Positions 1 to 7,279 of a stretch of 34,561 bases of DNA are shown here, one piece after another. This DNA comes from Planctomycetota bacterium (lineage in GTDB: Bacteria; Planctomycetota; SZUA-567; JAFGGJ01): the NCBI GenBank assembly GCA_016930595.1, contig JAFGGJ010000031.1:1-34561 (forward strand), in the 5' to 3' direction. Position 1 is the first letter of the stretch; each line of letters starts with the position of its first letter. The translations under genes and the position numbers were made by a program. Below the pieces are notes generated by a model. That model saw only the letters and a list, made by a program, of their open reading frames with translations. It made no database searches and was not told where the DNA came from.

Positions 1-71
<71 letters not shown>

Positions 72-77
72 AAAGAC

Positions 78-106
78 TTGCGTATGCCGGCTTCCCGTGG
101 TAATAT
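78..106 (+). promoter_or_regulatory. Putative sigma-70 promoter of the radical SAM gene
   Basis: TTGCGT (78-83) and TAATAT (101-106) are separated by 17 bases, giving a start near 113 and a leader of about 55 bases before the TTG start at 169. Assigned by eye only. Confidence 0.45.
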
Positions 107-168
107 CAGCTTGAATAATCAACTTTCTCTCAACTGTCTGATGACACAAGGCGATATGAGATGAAATC

Positions 169-1656
169 TTGACAAAGGGACTTTCTGCAAGCGAAGCCGG
201 CGCCGGCGGTGCGGGCAAGTCAAAGTTCAGGCACGTCCTGTGCATAAATCCGTACTACGAAGAGATATCCGGAGCGATGGGGTTTTTTCCTCCCACGGGG
301 CTGGAATACATCGCGTCGGCGTTTGCGACGGTGGCGCCGAGGGTGACGATAGCCGACCTGCGGCACGACGGGGACTTCCGCCCGGAATCGAAGCTGGCGG
401 AATTCATCAAGCGTGAAGGCGTGGACCTGCTGGCGGTGAGCGTGAACTGGGGCTTCGGGCTTGACGAGGCCCTCGGCCTGGTGTCGCGCCTGCCGGCCGG
501 GATATGCACGATCGTGGGCGGGCAGGAAGCGACCGCGAAGGTGGAAGAGATAATGCGGCGCTGCCCCAACGTGGACTACGTGGCGCGAGGCGAAGGCGAA
601 GAAATCGCCATAGAACTCGCGTCCGGCAGGCCGGTGCGGGAGATAACCGGCCTGAGCCGCCGTGAGAACGGGTCGATTATCCACAACGAGAACCGCACGG
701 TGGGGAAGATAGGCATCCTGCCGGAACGCGACCGGAGTCTCCGCCGCGTCCGGTACGGGCTGAGCCGGTACGGCGTGGAGATGCTGAGCGGCGGCATCGA
801 CACGGTGCTGTCTTCACGCGGGTGCCCGTTCCAGTGCGAGTTCTGTTCGTTCAACCGCAACCCGCTGGGCAAGAAGCGCGACTACGAAGAGCGTCCGGCC
901 GAATGCGTCTTCGAGGAAGTGCAGTCGCTGGACTCCGACATAATCTTCTTCGTGGACGATAATTTTTCCGTGAACGAAAAGCGGGTGGAGCGTCTCTGCG
1001 ACCTGATTATCGAAAGCGGGCTGAAGAAACGCTTCCTGGCGCAGGCGAGAGTGGAGATAGCCAGGAACCCGAGGCTTCTCGAGAAACTCGTCCGGGCCGG
1101 ATTCAAGGCGCTCTTCATAGGCGTGGAATCGGCCGAAGACCGGATACTGAAGCAATTGAAGAAGGGCTTCACGACGGCGCAACTGCGGGAGTATTTCAAG
1201 GTTTTCCGGCAGTTCGACATATTCTACAGCGGGTATTTCATGTACGGGAACATAGGGGAGACCGAGGAAGAGATGCTGGAAATCCCCGGGTTCGCCCACG
1301 AACTGGGGCTGGATTCGATCACGTACATGAAGCTGCGGGCATACGAGCTGGCCCCGATAAAGGACGTGGTGGAAGCGACGCCCGGCTACCACATAGCGTC
1401 CGACGGGGTGGTCTATTCCGACCGGTACAGCACGGCCGACCTGGCCCGGATCGGCAAACAGATAAAGAAGCGTTTCTACACGCCCATGCACGTGGCGAGG
1501 ACGGTGAGCAAGATCCTGCGCATAGGGATGGTGCGGTGGCGGGACATCGCCATGCTGCCCTTCCGGCTGCCGGTGGGCCTGTACAACTGGCGTGCAGGCA
1601 AGAGGAAGCGTGCGAAACAGAGGCGGCTCCATCAAACGGGCGCCACCGGGCAGTAA
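169..1656 (+). CDS. B12-binding-domain radical SAM protein
   Basis: 495 residues. Residues about 20-150 resemble the cobalamin-binding Rossmann domain found before many radical SAM enzymes: a strand reading VLCINPYY, then a PPTGLEYIAS segment typical of the BchE/HpnP-like group. The DxHxxG histidine motif is absent, as is common in this group. The radical SAM cluster motif CxxxCxxC is C219, C223 and C226, followed by a FVDDNF segment typical of the barrel. Such enzymes use S-adenosylmethionine and a [4Fe-4S] cluster, often for methylation or rearrangement at unreactive carbons; the substrate here cannot be read. The start is TTG at 169, because an in-frame TGA lies at 157-159 and the first in-frame ATG (277) would remove part of the B12 domain. 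Family assignment is firm; the reaction is unknown. No partner gene adjoins it. Confidence 0.9.
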   Translation: MTKGLSASEAGAGGAGKSKFRHVLCINPYYEEISGAMGFFPPTGLEYIASAFATVAPRVTIADLRHDGDFRPESKLAEFIKREGVDLLAVSVNWGFGLDEALGLVSRLPAGICTIVGGQEATAKVEEIMRRCPNVDYVARGEGEEIAIELASGRPVREITGLSRRENGSIIHNENRTVGKIGILPERDRSLRRVRYGLSRYGVEMLSGGIDTVLSSRGCPFQCEFCSFNRNPLGKKRDYEERPAECVFEEVQSLDSDIIFFVDDNFSVNEKRVERLCDLIIESGLKKRFLAQARVEIARNPRLLEKLVRAGFKALFIGVESAEDRILKQLKKGFTTAQLREYFKVFRQFDIFYSGYFMYGNIGETEEEMLEIPGFAHELGLDSITYMKLRAYELAPIKDVVEATPGYHIASDGVVYSDRYSTADLARIGKQIKKRFYTPMHVARTVSKILRIGMVRWRDIAMLPFRLPVGLYNWRAGKRKRAKQRRLHQTGATGQ

Positions 1657-1684
1657 CAAAAAGCTCGCCGGCCGGGGTATTTTC

Positions 1685-1713
1685 TTTTTTTCTGCGGCGT
1701 TCCGGTGTAAACT
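1685..1713 (+). promoter_or_regulatory. Putative promoter with the CCGGTGTAAACTC element
   Basis: TAAACT at 1708-1713 is a plausible -10 box for the gene at 1747. The -35 position (1685-1690) is only a T run. The 16 bases 1700-1715, TTCCGGTGTAAACTCG, recur exactly on the opposite strand at 5601-5616, where a better -35 box is present. Confidence 0.4.
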
Positions 1714-1746
1714 CGTACGGAAACGTTACTGACAGACTGGACGCGC

Positions 1747-2541
1747 ATGGACGACGCCGACACCGGACATGGCGAAGGTCCCGTGGACCGCTGCGCCTAC
1801 TGCGGCGCGGAACTCGACCGCCGGTTCTACTTCTGCAGGCAGTGTGCGACGCCTTACCGGCGGGAAGAGGAAGTGCTCCCCCGCGTCGGTCCCGGGAGGA
1901 TCAGCGGCGAGCAACTGATAGCCCGCAAGGCGCCGCAGGTATGGAGCATGTTCTGGACATACGTGACAGTCGTGCTGTTCTGCGGGCCGGCGGCGTACCT
2001 GCTGCTGGGGGAGGAAAGTCCGGGTACGTGGCTGGCGCTTGCGACGGCGGCGGTATTCATAACGACGGCGGTGTTCGCGGCGATGCACTGGCAGTCGCTG
2101 GTTGTGCAGTTGAAAAGGATCGGCTTCAACCGTGCGGAAGCTTTTGCGGGGCTGGCGCTGCTCGCGCCGCTGCTGGGGATAAACTACCTGATAAGCGCGG
2201 GTCTGAAGAACATGGGGATGGAGGAGGCCGCCCGCGGGGAAGCGTTCGGTGAGATTCCGCGCGGCCTGCTTTTTCTGCTGGTATGCGTCTTCCCGGCGGT
2301 GACGGAGGAGATAGCTTTCCGCGGCCTGATGCTCCACTGGCTGCTGACGGCGATAAAGCCGTGGCAGGCGCTGGCGCTGTCGTCGTTTCTGTTTGCGGCG
2401 CTGCACGGGTCGATAATCGGCCTGCCGTACCTGTTCATGGTGGGGATGCTGCTGGGATGGATGAAGTGGCGGACGGGGAGCCTGTACCCGTCGATGGCGG
2501 CGCATTTCGTACATAACTGGGCGGTGCTTGACTACCTGTGA
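1747..2541 (+). CDS. CPBP-family membrane metalloprotease with N-terminal zinc ribbon
   Basis: 264 residues. The N terminus has a zinc-ribbon pair, C16/C19 and C30/C33. Several hydrophobic segments follow between about 68 and 260. The three CPBP (Abi, CAAX-protease-like) motifs are visible: EExxxR at E187-E188-R192, FxxxH ending at H220, and HxxxN at H253/N257. Family knowledge: these are intramembrane metalloproteases related to Rce1, with roles in bacteriocin immunity, peptide maturation or unknown processing. The ATG start keeps the ribbon complete. Spacing to the radical SAM gene is 90 bases and a separate promoter is likely. The zinc ribbon may sense or recruit a partner; that is inference. 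The substrate is unknown. Confidence 0.88.
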   Translation: MDDADTGHGEGPVDRCAYCGAELDRRFYFCRQCATPYRREEEVLPRVGPGRISGEQLIARKAPQVWSMFWTYVTVVLFCGPAAYLLLGEESPGTWLALATAAVFITTAVFAAMHWQSLVVQLKRIGFNRAEAFAGLALLAPLLGINYLISAGLKNMGMEEAARGEAFGEIPRGLLFLLVCVFPAVTEEIAFRGLMLHWLLTAIKPWQALALSSFLFAALHGSIIGLPYLFMVGMLLGWMKWRTGSLYPSMAAHFVHNWAVLDYL

Positions 2542-2602
2542 CCGGGCCCATAATAAATATACTGAGAAAAGGGCTGTCGCCGTTTCGGCGGAGGGAAAGT
2601 AA

Positions 2603-3181
2603 ATGGAAGGCGCTGCGGTTATAGCGGTGGTGATCATCGTGAGGTGCATAACGGGCGGTATCGCCGCTGCAATAGCGTCGAGCAAGGGACGGAACACGGG
2701 GGGATGGTTTGCGGCGGGATTTTTTTTGGACATAATCGGGATAGTGATAGTGGCGGTGCTGCCGAATTTGAAGGAGCAGCAGAACCTGAGGAACAGGCAC
2801 AGCCGCGAGAACCGGCGGCTGAGGGAGCAGCTGCGCCAGGAGAAGATGAAGAGCGAAACGTTCCGGCGGCATGCCGCCAGCCGTCTTGACGCCCACGACA
2901 ACGTTCTGGGGGTCGATACGCGGAACGTCCAGGCGCTGCCGGAAAGCGCGGCTGCGGGATACCTGACGGACGGCACGGCGGCGGGAGGAGGCGGCGGGGG
3001 CGGGACGGAATGGTTCTACGAGGAAGGCGGGGAAACGAAGGGGCCGGTATCGGCAACGGAGCTCAAGGCGCTTTACAAGTCGAGGCGCGTCGGCAACGCC
3101 ACGCTCGTGTGGCACGCCGACATGGAAGACTGGGAGGCGTTCGGGCGGGTGGCGGAATTCAGGTCGGAAACGGCGCGATGA
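2603..3181 (+). CDS. Membrane protein with C-terminal GYF_2-like domain
   Basis: 192 residues. Two hydrophobic helices (about 4-25 and 33-53) are followed by a charged, probably coiled-coil segment (55-90), a glycine-rich linker (eight glycines around 127-134) and a GYF_2-like domain (135-187). That domain has the pattern W-F/Y-Y...GP(V)S...L..L...G....TLVW...M..W. GYF_2 domains are thought to mediate protein contacts, often in multi-domain bacterial membrane proteins. The start at 2603 has a GGAGGG ribosome site 7 bases upstream. A TATACT at 2558-2563 could be a -10 box but has no convincing -35. The stop codon overlaps the next start (ATGA at 3178-3181), so the two products are probably translationally coupled. 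No enzymatic function is evident. Confidence 0.8.
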   Translation: MEGAAVIAVVIIVRCITGGIAAAIASSKGRNTGGWFAAGFFLDIIGIVIVAVLPNLKEQQNLRNRHSRENRRLREQLRQEKMKSETFRRHAASRLDAHDNVLGVDTRNVQALPESAAAGYLTDGTAAGGGGGGGTEWFYEEGGETKGPVSATELKALYKSRRVGNATLVWHADMEDWEAFGRVAEFRSETAR

Positions 3182-4071
3182 CGGAGAAACACACCGGCAC
3201 GGTGGTATTCGACGGGCTGCTGGAAGGACCGCTCCCGGGGACGCCCGGGAGCGAGGAGAAACTGCGCTCGTGGGTCGGGCTGGCGGCGCGGTCGGGGATG
3301 CGCTTTTCACTGGAAATCGACGGAGGGACGTTCAGCATCCTGGCGGAAGACGCTCCCGTGGACGCGGCGGCGCTGCCGCCATCTCCGGAGGAGCAGGTCA
3401 CGGAAGCCCTGAAGGAACTGCTGAAGATATTCCCGGCTGCGGAGAGGACGCGGCTGTTCTCGACGCTGCGCAGCGTGGAGTACCTGGAAGGCAGCGAGGT
3501 GCAAACGCTGTACGTGATGCGCCCGGGGGGCGAGATATCGGCGGAGTCGCGCACGGTGGCGGCGGACACGACGGAGCGGCCGGCGGTTCTTACCCGCGCC
3601 GAAAAAACCCGCCTGGGGCTGCTGGGCAGCGGAGCTGCGCTGCTGGTGCTGCTGGCGGTGGGGCTGCTGTTCCGCGGGAGCATAGCGGAAATGTTGAGGG
3701 ACCTTGCGCCGGTGGACGCCCGGGACATCGAAATAGAGAACGACGTTTTCGGCGAGTACTTTACGGTGGAGGACAGGAAAGCAGGAAGCGGAGGATCGTC
3801 GCTGGTACTGATGCTGAAACGCACCGGGGCCTTCCCGCTCAGCGACGAAGCCGCCGACGCCCTGTACCGGGAGAAGACGGGACTGGCCGTGAAGCTGGCG
3901 GTCGAATCGCTGGCGGCGGGGCACGCCCGGTGCGAGTTCTACGGGCGCGGCGGGGAATACCTGGGGGCGTCGGAGATGCGCTTCGCCGGGCTGCGCGACG
4001 GGGAAAGCGTGGAGACATCCGTGAACATCGCGCCGTACCGGCGCTGCGTCCGCATGCGCGTCACGTACTGA
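3178..4071 (+). CDS. Hypothetical single-pass membrane protein
   Basis: 297 residues. I chose the ATG at 3178, which overlaps the preceding stop in ATGA, rather than upstream in-frame starts inside the GYF gene. An N-terminal soluble region (1-140) precedes one strong transmembrane helix (about 146-166). After it comes a mixed domain of about 130 residues that ends in a beta-rich segment. The segment at 72-100 (EEQVTEALKELLKIFP...) is helical and amphipathic. I do not recognise a family. Tight coupling to the GYF_2 protein suggests the two act together at the membrane. Confidence 0.75.
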   Translation: MTEKHTGTVVFDGLLEGPLPGTPGSEEKLRSWVGLAARSGMRFSLEIDGGTFSILAEDAPVDAAALPPSPEEQVTEALKELLKIFPAAERTRLFSTLRSVEYLEGSEVQTLYVMRPGGEISAESRTVAADTTERPAVLTRAEKTRLGLLGSGAALLVLLAVGLLFRGSIAEMLRDLAPVDARDIEIENDVFGEYFTVEDRKAGSGGSSLVLMLKRTGAFPLSDEAADALYREKTGLAVKLAVESLAAGHARCEFYGRGGEYLGASEMRFAGLRDGESVETSVNIAPYRRCVRMRVTY

Positions 4072-4093
4072 AGCCCCCGAATACACCTGCGCC

Positions 4094-4327
4094 ATGGAGC
4101 GGATAGGCGCGCCGGCGACGAAAGACATCCTGGCGAAGGCGAACGGGAGATTTCCGGGCGGAGCGCCTCCCGCGGACATTTCGGAGAGGGAGGCTCTTAT
4201 GGAAGCGTACGGAGAGGACGTCTCCGGGCTCTGGAGCGACCTGGACGACGAGTTCTACGAGTATCCCGATCCGGTGGAAGAGCGGCTGTGGTCATACTAC
4301 AAAGGGAACCGATCCGGTTTCAGGTAG
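4094..4327 (+). CDS. Small acidic hypothetical protein
   Basis: 77 residues, 22 bases after the previous stop and on the same strand, so possibly the last gene of the small membrane-protein operon. It is rich in Asp, Glu and aromatic residues in its second half (DLDDEFYEYPDP). It has no signal peptide or membrane segment. A clear ribosome site is lacking. The uneven, protein-like composition and the operon position support it, but it has no recognised domain and could be spurious. Confidence 0.5.
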   Translation: MERIGAPATKDILAKANGRFPGGAPPADISEREALMEAYGEDVSGLWSDLDDEFYEYPDPVEERLWSYYKGNRSGFR

Positions 4328-4349
4328 GAGGAGCGGACGGCCGCGGGAA

Positions 4350-5555
4350 TCAGGCCATGGCCAATGCCTGCGCGGCGAGGCGCATCCGGGGAGCGGAAGC
4401 CGTCGAGCGGAAAGCGGAGCGCCAGCGCCGGCGGTATTCGAAGAATTCCGCGGCCTTGACACGGGCGGTATCGAGGGCGGAAGAGACGACCTGTTCGGGC
4501 GAGCCGCCCGAGGCGCGGAATTCCGGGTACTTGCCGTCCAGCGCCCGGACACCTTCGGCGGGCAGATCGACGCCGGCGGCAAGGTAGGGGCCCGGGTAGG
4601 GCATGAGGTAATCCGGGTCAACGAGTTCCCGCGGGAAGAGCTCGGCGTGGAGGCGCATCTTCTCGCGCATGTAGATGAAGCGGCGGATGTCGGCGATGAG
4701 CTTGCTTGTGCGATCGCCGGCCTGCGATCCGGTGGAATCCGGTGGGAGATGCACGATGCTCATGGCCGGACAGAAGCGCCACAAGATGCCGTCCATGGCG
4801 GCGTTGATGACGTAATCGTAGTCTTCGCCGCGCGGTATGTACGGGTCGTGGCAGACGCGGGCGATGGTCGAGCGGGACATGACCATGTTGCCGCCGAAGG
4901 CGACGTTGGAAACCGCAAGGCCGTCGGGCCCGGCGGAATCCATGGCCCTGCCGATGGCACGGTTCATAAAGAAGTTTTTCCTGACGAAGATGTTCGGCTC
5001 GGAGGCGAGCTCTTCGGCGCCTTCGATGCGCCAATCGCCCCGGCGGTCGAAATAGGGGCCGGCCATGCCGGCGACGCCCGCCGAGACGCGGCGTTCGACG
5101 AGGTCGAGGAAATCCGGGTTGTCGATTACTTCATCGTCGTCAATCCCGAGGACCGCGTCGGCGCCCAGGGCATACGGCACGGCAAGCTGGACATTGCGGA
5201 TACTGCCGTAACTGTCGAGGGAAAGAAGCGGCTCGCCGAGGGCGCCGTTGAGAGCGTCGAGAGAAACCGGCGAAGCGAGGAAAAGCCTGATGCGGCCGGC
5301 AAAGGGCTGCAGCAGGCGTGAGACCCTGGAATGCACTTCTTCGCCCAGGGCGGGGTGTGCGGTGGCCGCGACCACCAGCACGCTGAAGTCCCCGCGAAGG
5401 TTCGTGAAGGATTCGAGCGTCCGGGCCAGGGTGCCTTCTTCATCCAGGGGCGTGGGGTGGTCGAAAACGGTGGTTTCGCCGCCGGGCGCCGAGGCCGGAT
5501 GGGTCCAGTAGGTGGGCACGGCGATCCACAGGCTGCATCCGGCGGATTTCTGCAT
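4350..5555 (-). CDS. Glycosyltransferase, GT-A/family 2-like
   Basis: 401 residues, soluble. The N terminus begins a Rossmann-like fold (LWIAVPTYW). A DDD metal-binding motif at D139-D141 sits in the sequence VLGIDDDEVIDNPDFL, as in GT-A glycosyltransferases that read nucleotide sugars. A later GED (E244-D245 in RGEDYDY) matches the ED catalytic-base motif of family 2 enzymes. The C-terminal 100 residues are helical. The donor and acceptor cannot be inferred. The gene converges with the small gene ending at 4327. It lies 100 bases downstream of the sulfatase gene but has its own well-formed promoter at 5603-5631, so independent expression is likely. The ATG at 5555 has only a weak ribosome site. 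Confidence 0.8.
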   Translation of the reverse strand: MQKSAGCSLWIAVPTYWTHPASAPGGETTVFDHPTPLDEEGTLARTLESFTNLRGDFSVLVVAATAHPALGEEVHSRVSRLLQPFAGRIRLFLASPVSLDALNGALGEPLLSLDSYGSIRNVQLAVPYALGADAVLGIDDDEVIDNPDFLDLVERRVSAGVAGMAGPYFDRRGDWRIEGAEELASEPNIFVRKNFFMNRAIGRAMDSAGPDGLAVSNVAFGGNMVMSRSTIARVCHDPYIPRGEDYDYVINAAMDGILWRFCPAMSIVHLPPDSTGSQAGDRTSKLIADIRRFIYMREKMRLHAELFPRELVDPDYLMPYPGPYLAAGVDLPAEGVRALDGKYPEFRASGGSPEQVVSSALDTARVKAAEFFEYRRRWRSAFRSTASAPRMRLAAQALAMA

Positions 5556-5602
5556 GGGCTCACTTTCAAAAAACCGGTGCTCAATAACACGCCGGCGACT
5601 CG

Positions 5603-5631
5603 AGTTTACACCGGAAGCCGCGCCGGGTCAA
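5603..5631 (-). promoter_or_regulatory. Putative promoter of the glycosyltransferase gene
   Basis: Read on the minus strand, TTGACC (5631-5626) and TAAACT (5608-5603) are separated by 17 bases. The -10 region lies in TTCCGGTGTAAACTCG (5616-5601), identical over 16 bases to the region before the CPBP gene. Confidence 0.6.
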
Positions 5632-5655
5632 GACCGCGGCGGCCGCCCCGTGCGT

Positions 5656-7119
5656 TCAGGCCCTGTAATCCACGGGCATGGCTTTGCCCGGACGCCACGG
5701 GCGCCGCCACCAGGCGTTGCCGCGCAGAGGGTCCATGCGTTCGTCCATCCAGTCGAGGAGGCGGTCATGCAATTCGTCGCGCGTCTTTGCGAGGCCGGGG
5801 TCGGTTATGAGGTTGCGGAGTTCCTGGGGGTCTTCGCGGAGATCGTAGAGTTCATCGACGTCGTCGAGGAGGTTGACGGCCAGCTTGTACCTGCCGGTGA
5901 CGATGCAGCGGATGGGCGTGAAGCCCCAGCGGGTGTTGTGCGGCAGGCCGAACCTGTTGAATTCGATGAAGGCCGCGTCCCTTGGCGCCGCGGCCGGGTC
6001 GCGAAAAACGGGTGAGACGTCCATCCCCTGGAACTGGGGGATGTTCCTGTCCCCGGGACCGCCGGCGTAGGGGCCTTCCAGGCGGACCATGGGCTGTTCG
6101 ACGCCGGCAAGGGCGCAGAGCGTGGGGGCGACGTCGATATGGCTTATGACGGAGTCCGATACGGAACCCGGCCGTGTCAATCCCGGGACGCGTGCGAAGA
6201 AAGACACCCGGGTGGTTTCCTGGTACATGGTGGGACCCTTGGCGATGAGCCCGTGCGAACCCTGGTGGTCGCCGTGGTCAACGGTGTAGAGGACGATCGT
6301 GTTGTCCGGGGCGGTCCTGTCTATCGCGTCGAGGACGCGTCCGATTTCGGCGTCCACGTAGGTGTTGCAACCGAACATCCTGGGGCTGTTGTTGGGCATT
6401 TCGCCGTCGGGGACGCGGCCGCCGTGCTTCTGGAGCTGCGCCAGCGCCCTGTGCAGCGCCGGCTTGTCTTCCAGGCTGTCGCCCATGTTGGGCTTGAACG
6501 GGCGCCTGGTGCCCTTGTACATGTCGTAGTATTCTTCCGGCGCGGAGGAAGGCCCGTGCGGCTCGTCGTACGAACACACTAGAAGGAACGGCCCGTCGCC
6601 GTGTTTATGGAGGAAATCGACGGCCCGGTCGGAGACGCGGCGCGCCCAGCAGTCTTCCGGCGCAAGGCCGGCGCCCCCGCTCCACTTTGCGAAGCCGTCG
6701 CCGCCCACGTCGGCGATGAAGCGGCGACCGTCGTACCAGTATTCGTCCATGAAGCCCGGGGGGCACGCGCCCGTGCCGTAGTATCCGCCGGCGCAGCCGT
6801 CCAGGTGCCACTTACCGATATACGCCGAGGCATAACCGCCGGCGCTGAAGACCTGTCCGATGTTGCGCGTCGTGTCGAAAAGCGGGTGCTGGTTCATGCC
6901 GGCGCCCGAAGAGGCCGGGTACATGCCGGTGAAGAGTCCGGCGCGCGCGGGAGTGCACACGGGAGCCGTGGTGTAGCACCCGGTGAATCTGCAGCCGGAA
7001 GCGGCAAGCCCGTCCAGGTTGGGGGTATGCACGTAGGAAGACCCGTTGCAGCCGACCATTTCGTAGGCCTGCTGGTCGGTCATTATGATGACGACGTTCC
7101 TTTTATTCCCGTCAGCCAT
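5656..7119 (-). CDS. Arylsulfatase-type sulfatase (Cys-type)
   Basis: 487 residues, near the usual family length. It hydrolyses sulfate esters, most likely on a carbohydrate given the neighbours. The formylglycine site CxPxR is C55-T-P-A-R59. The metal ligand D15 lies in IIMTDQQ, GKWH (K103, H105) is present, and the C-terminal metal site DHGDHQGSHGL followed by a lysine is intact, so the enzyme should be active once C55 is oxidised. There is no signal peptide: the protein starts MADGNKRNVVIIMTDQQ, directly at the catalytic domain, implying a cytoplasmic enzyme acting on imported sugars. No anSME or FGE maturase gene lies beside it; the radical SAM gene at 169 has a B12 domain and is a different type. 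It is divergent from the URO-D gene across 160 bases. Confidence 0.93.
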   Translation of the reverse strand: MADGNKRNVVIIMTDQQAYEMVGCNGSSYVHTPNLDGLAASGCRFTGCYTTAPVCTPARAGLFTGMYPASSGAGMNQHPLFDTTRNIGQVFSAGGYASAYIGKWHLDGCAGGYYGTGACPPGFMDEYWYDGRRFIADVGGDGFAKWSGGAGLAPEDCWARRVSDRAVDFLHKHGDGPFLLVCSYDEPHGPSSAPEEYYDMYKGTRRPFKPNMGDSLEDKPALHRALAQLQKHGGRVPDGEMPNNSPRMFGCNTYVDAEIGRVLDAIDRTAPDNTIVLYTVDHGDHQGSHGLIAKGPTMYQETTRVSFFARVPGLTRPGSVSDSVISHIDVAPTLCALAGVEQPMVRLEGPYAGGPGDRNIPQFQGMDVSPVFRDPAAAPRDAAFIEFNRFGLPHNTRWGFTPIRCIVTGRYKLAVNLLDDVDELYDLREDPQELRNLITDPGLAKTRDELHDRLLDWMDERMDPLRGNAWWRRPWRPGKAMPVDYRA

Positions 7120-7192
7120 GGCGCCCGCCTTTCACTGTCGTCGAAAATAGCACGCACCGGGCCTTGGGGGAAGGGCAGAATTGAGCGAAAAG

Positions 7193-7224
7193 CCGCAACG
7201 GAATACGGCGTCATGCCGTTGCGG
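7193..7224. promoter_or_regulatory. Inverted repeat overlapping the URO-D promoter; candidate operator
   Basis: CCGCAACGG (7193-7201) and CCGTTGCGG (7216-7224) are a perfect 9-base inverted repeat with a 14-base centre, in the divergent region between sulfatase and URO-D genes. The right arm covers the proposed -35 box of the URO-D gene. A regulator binding here could control both directions. No regulator gene is adjacent. Confidence 0.4.
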
Positions 7225-7246
7225 AGGCCCGCCGCCGGTGTATGCT
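7219..7246 (+). promoter_or_regulatory. Putative promoter of the first URO-D gene
   Basis: TTGCGG (7219-7224) and TATGCT (7241-7246) are 16 bases apart. CCGGTGTATGCTC (7235-7247) matches 11 of 13 bases of the element found before the CPBP and glycosyltransferase genes. Confidence 0.4.
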
Positions 7247-7279
7247 CCATGTAACCGGGCTGCAAGGAAAGGCCCCGCA

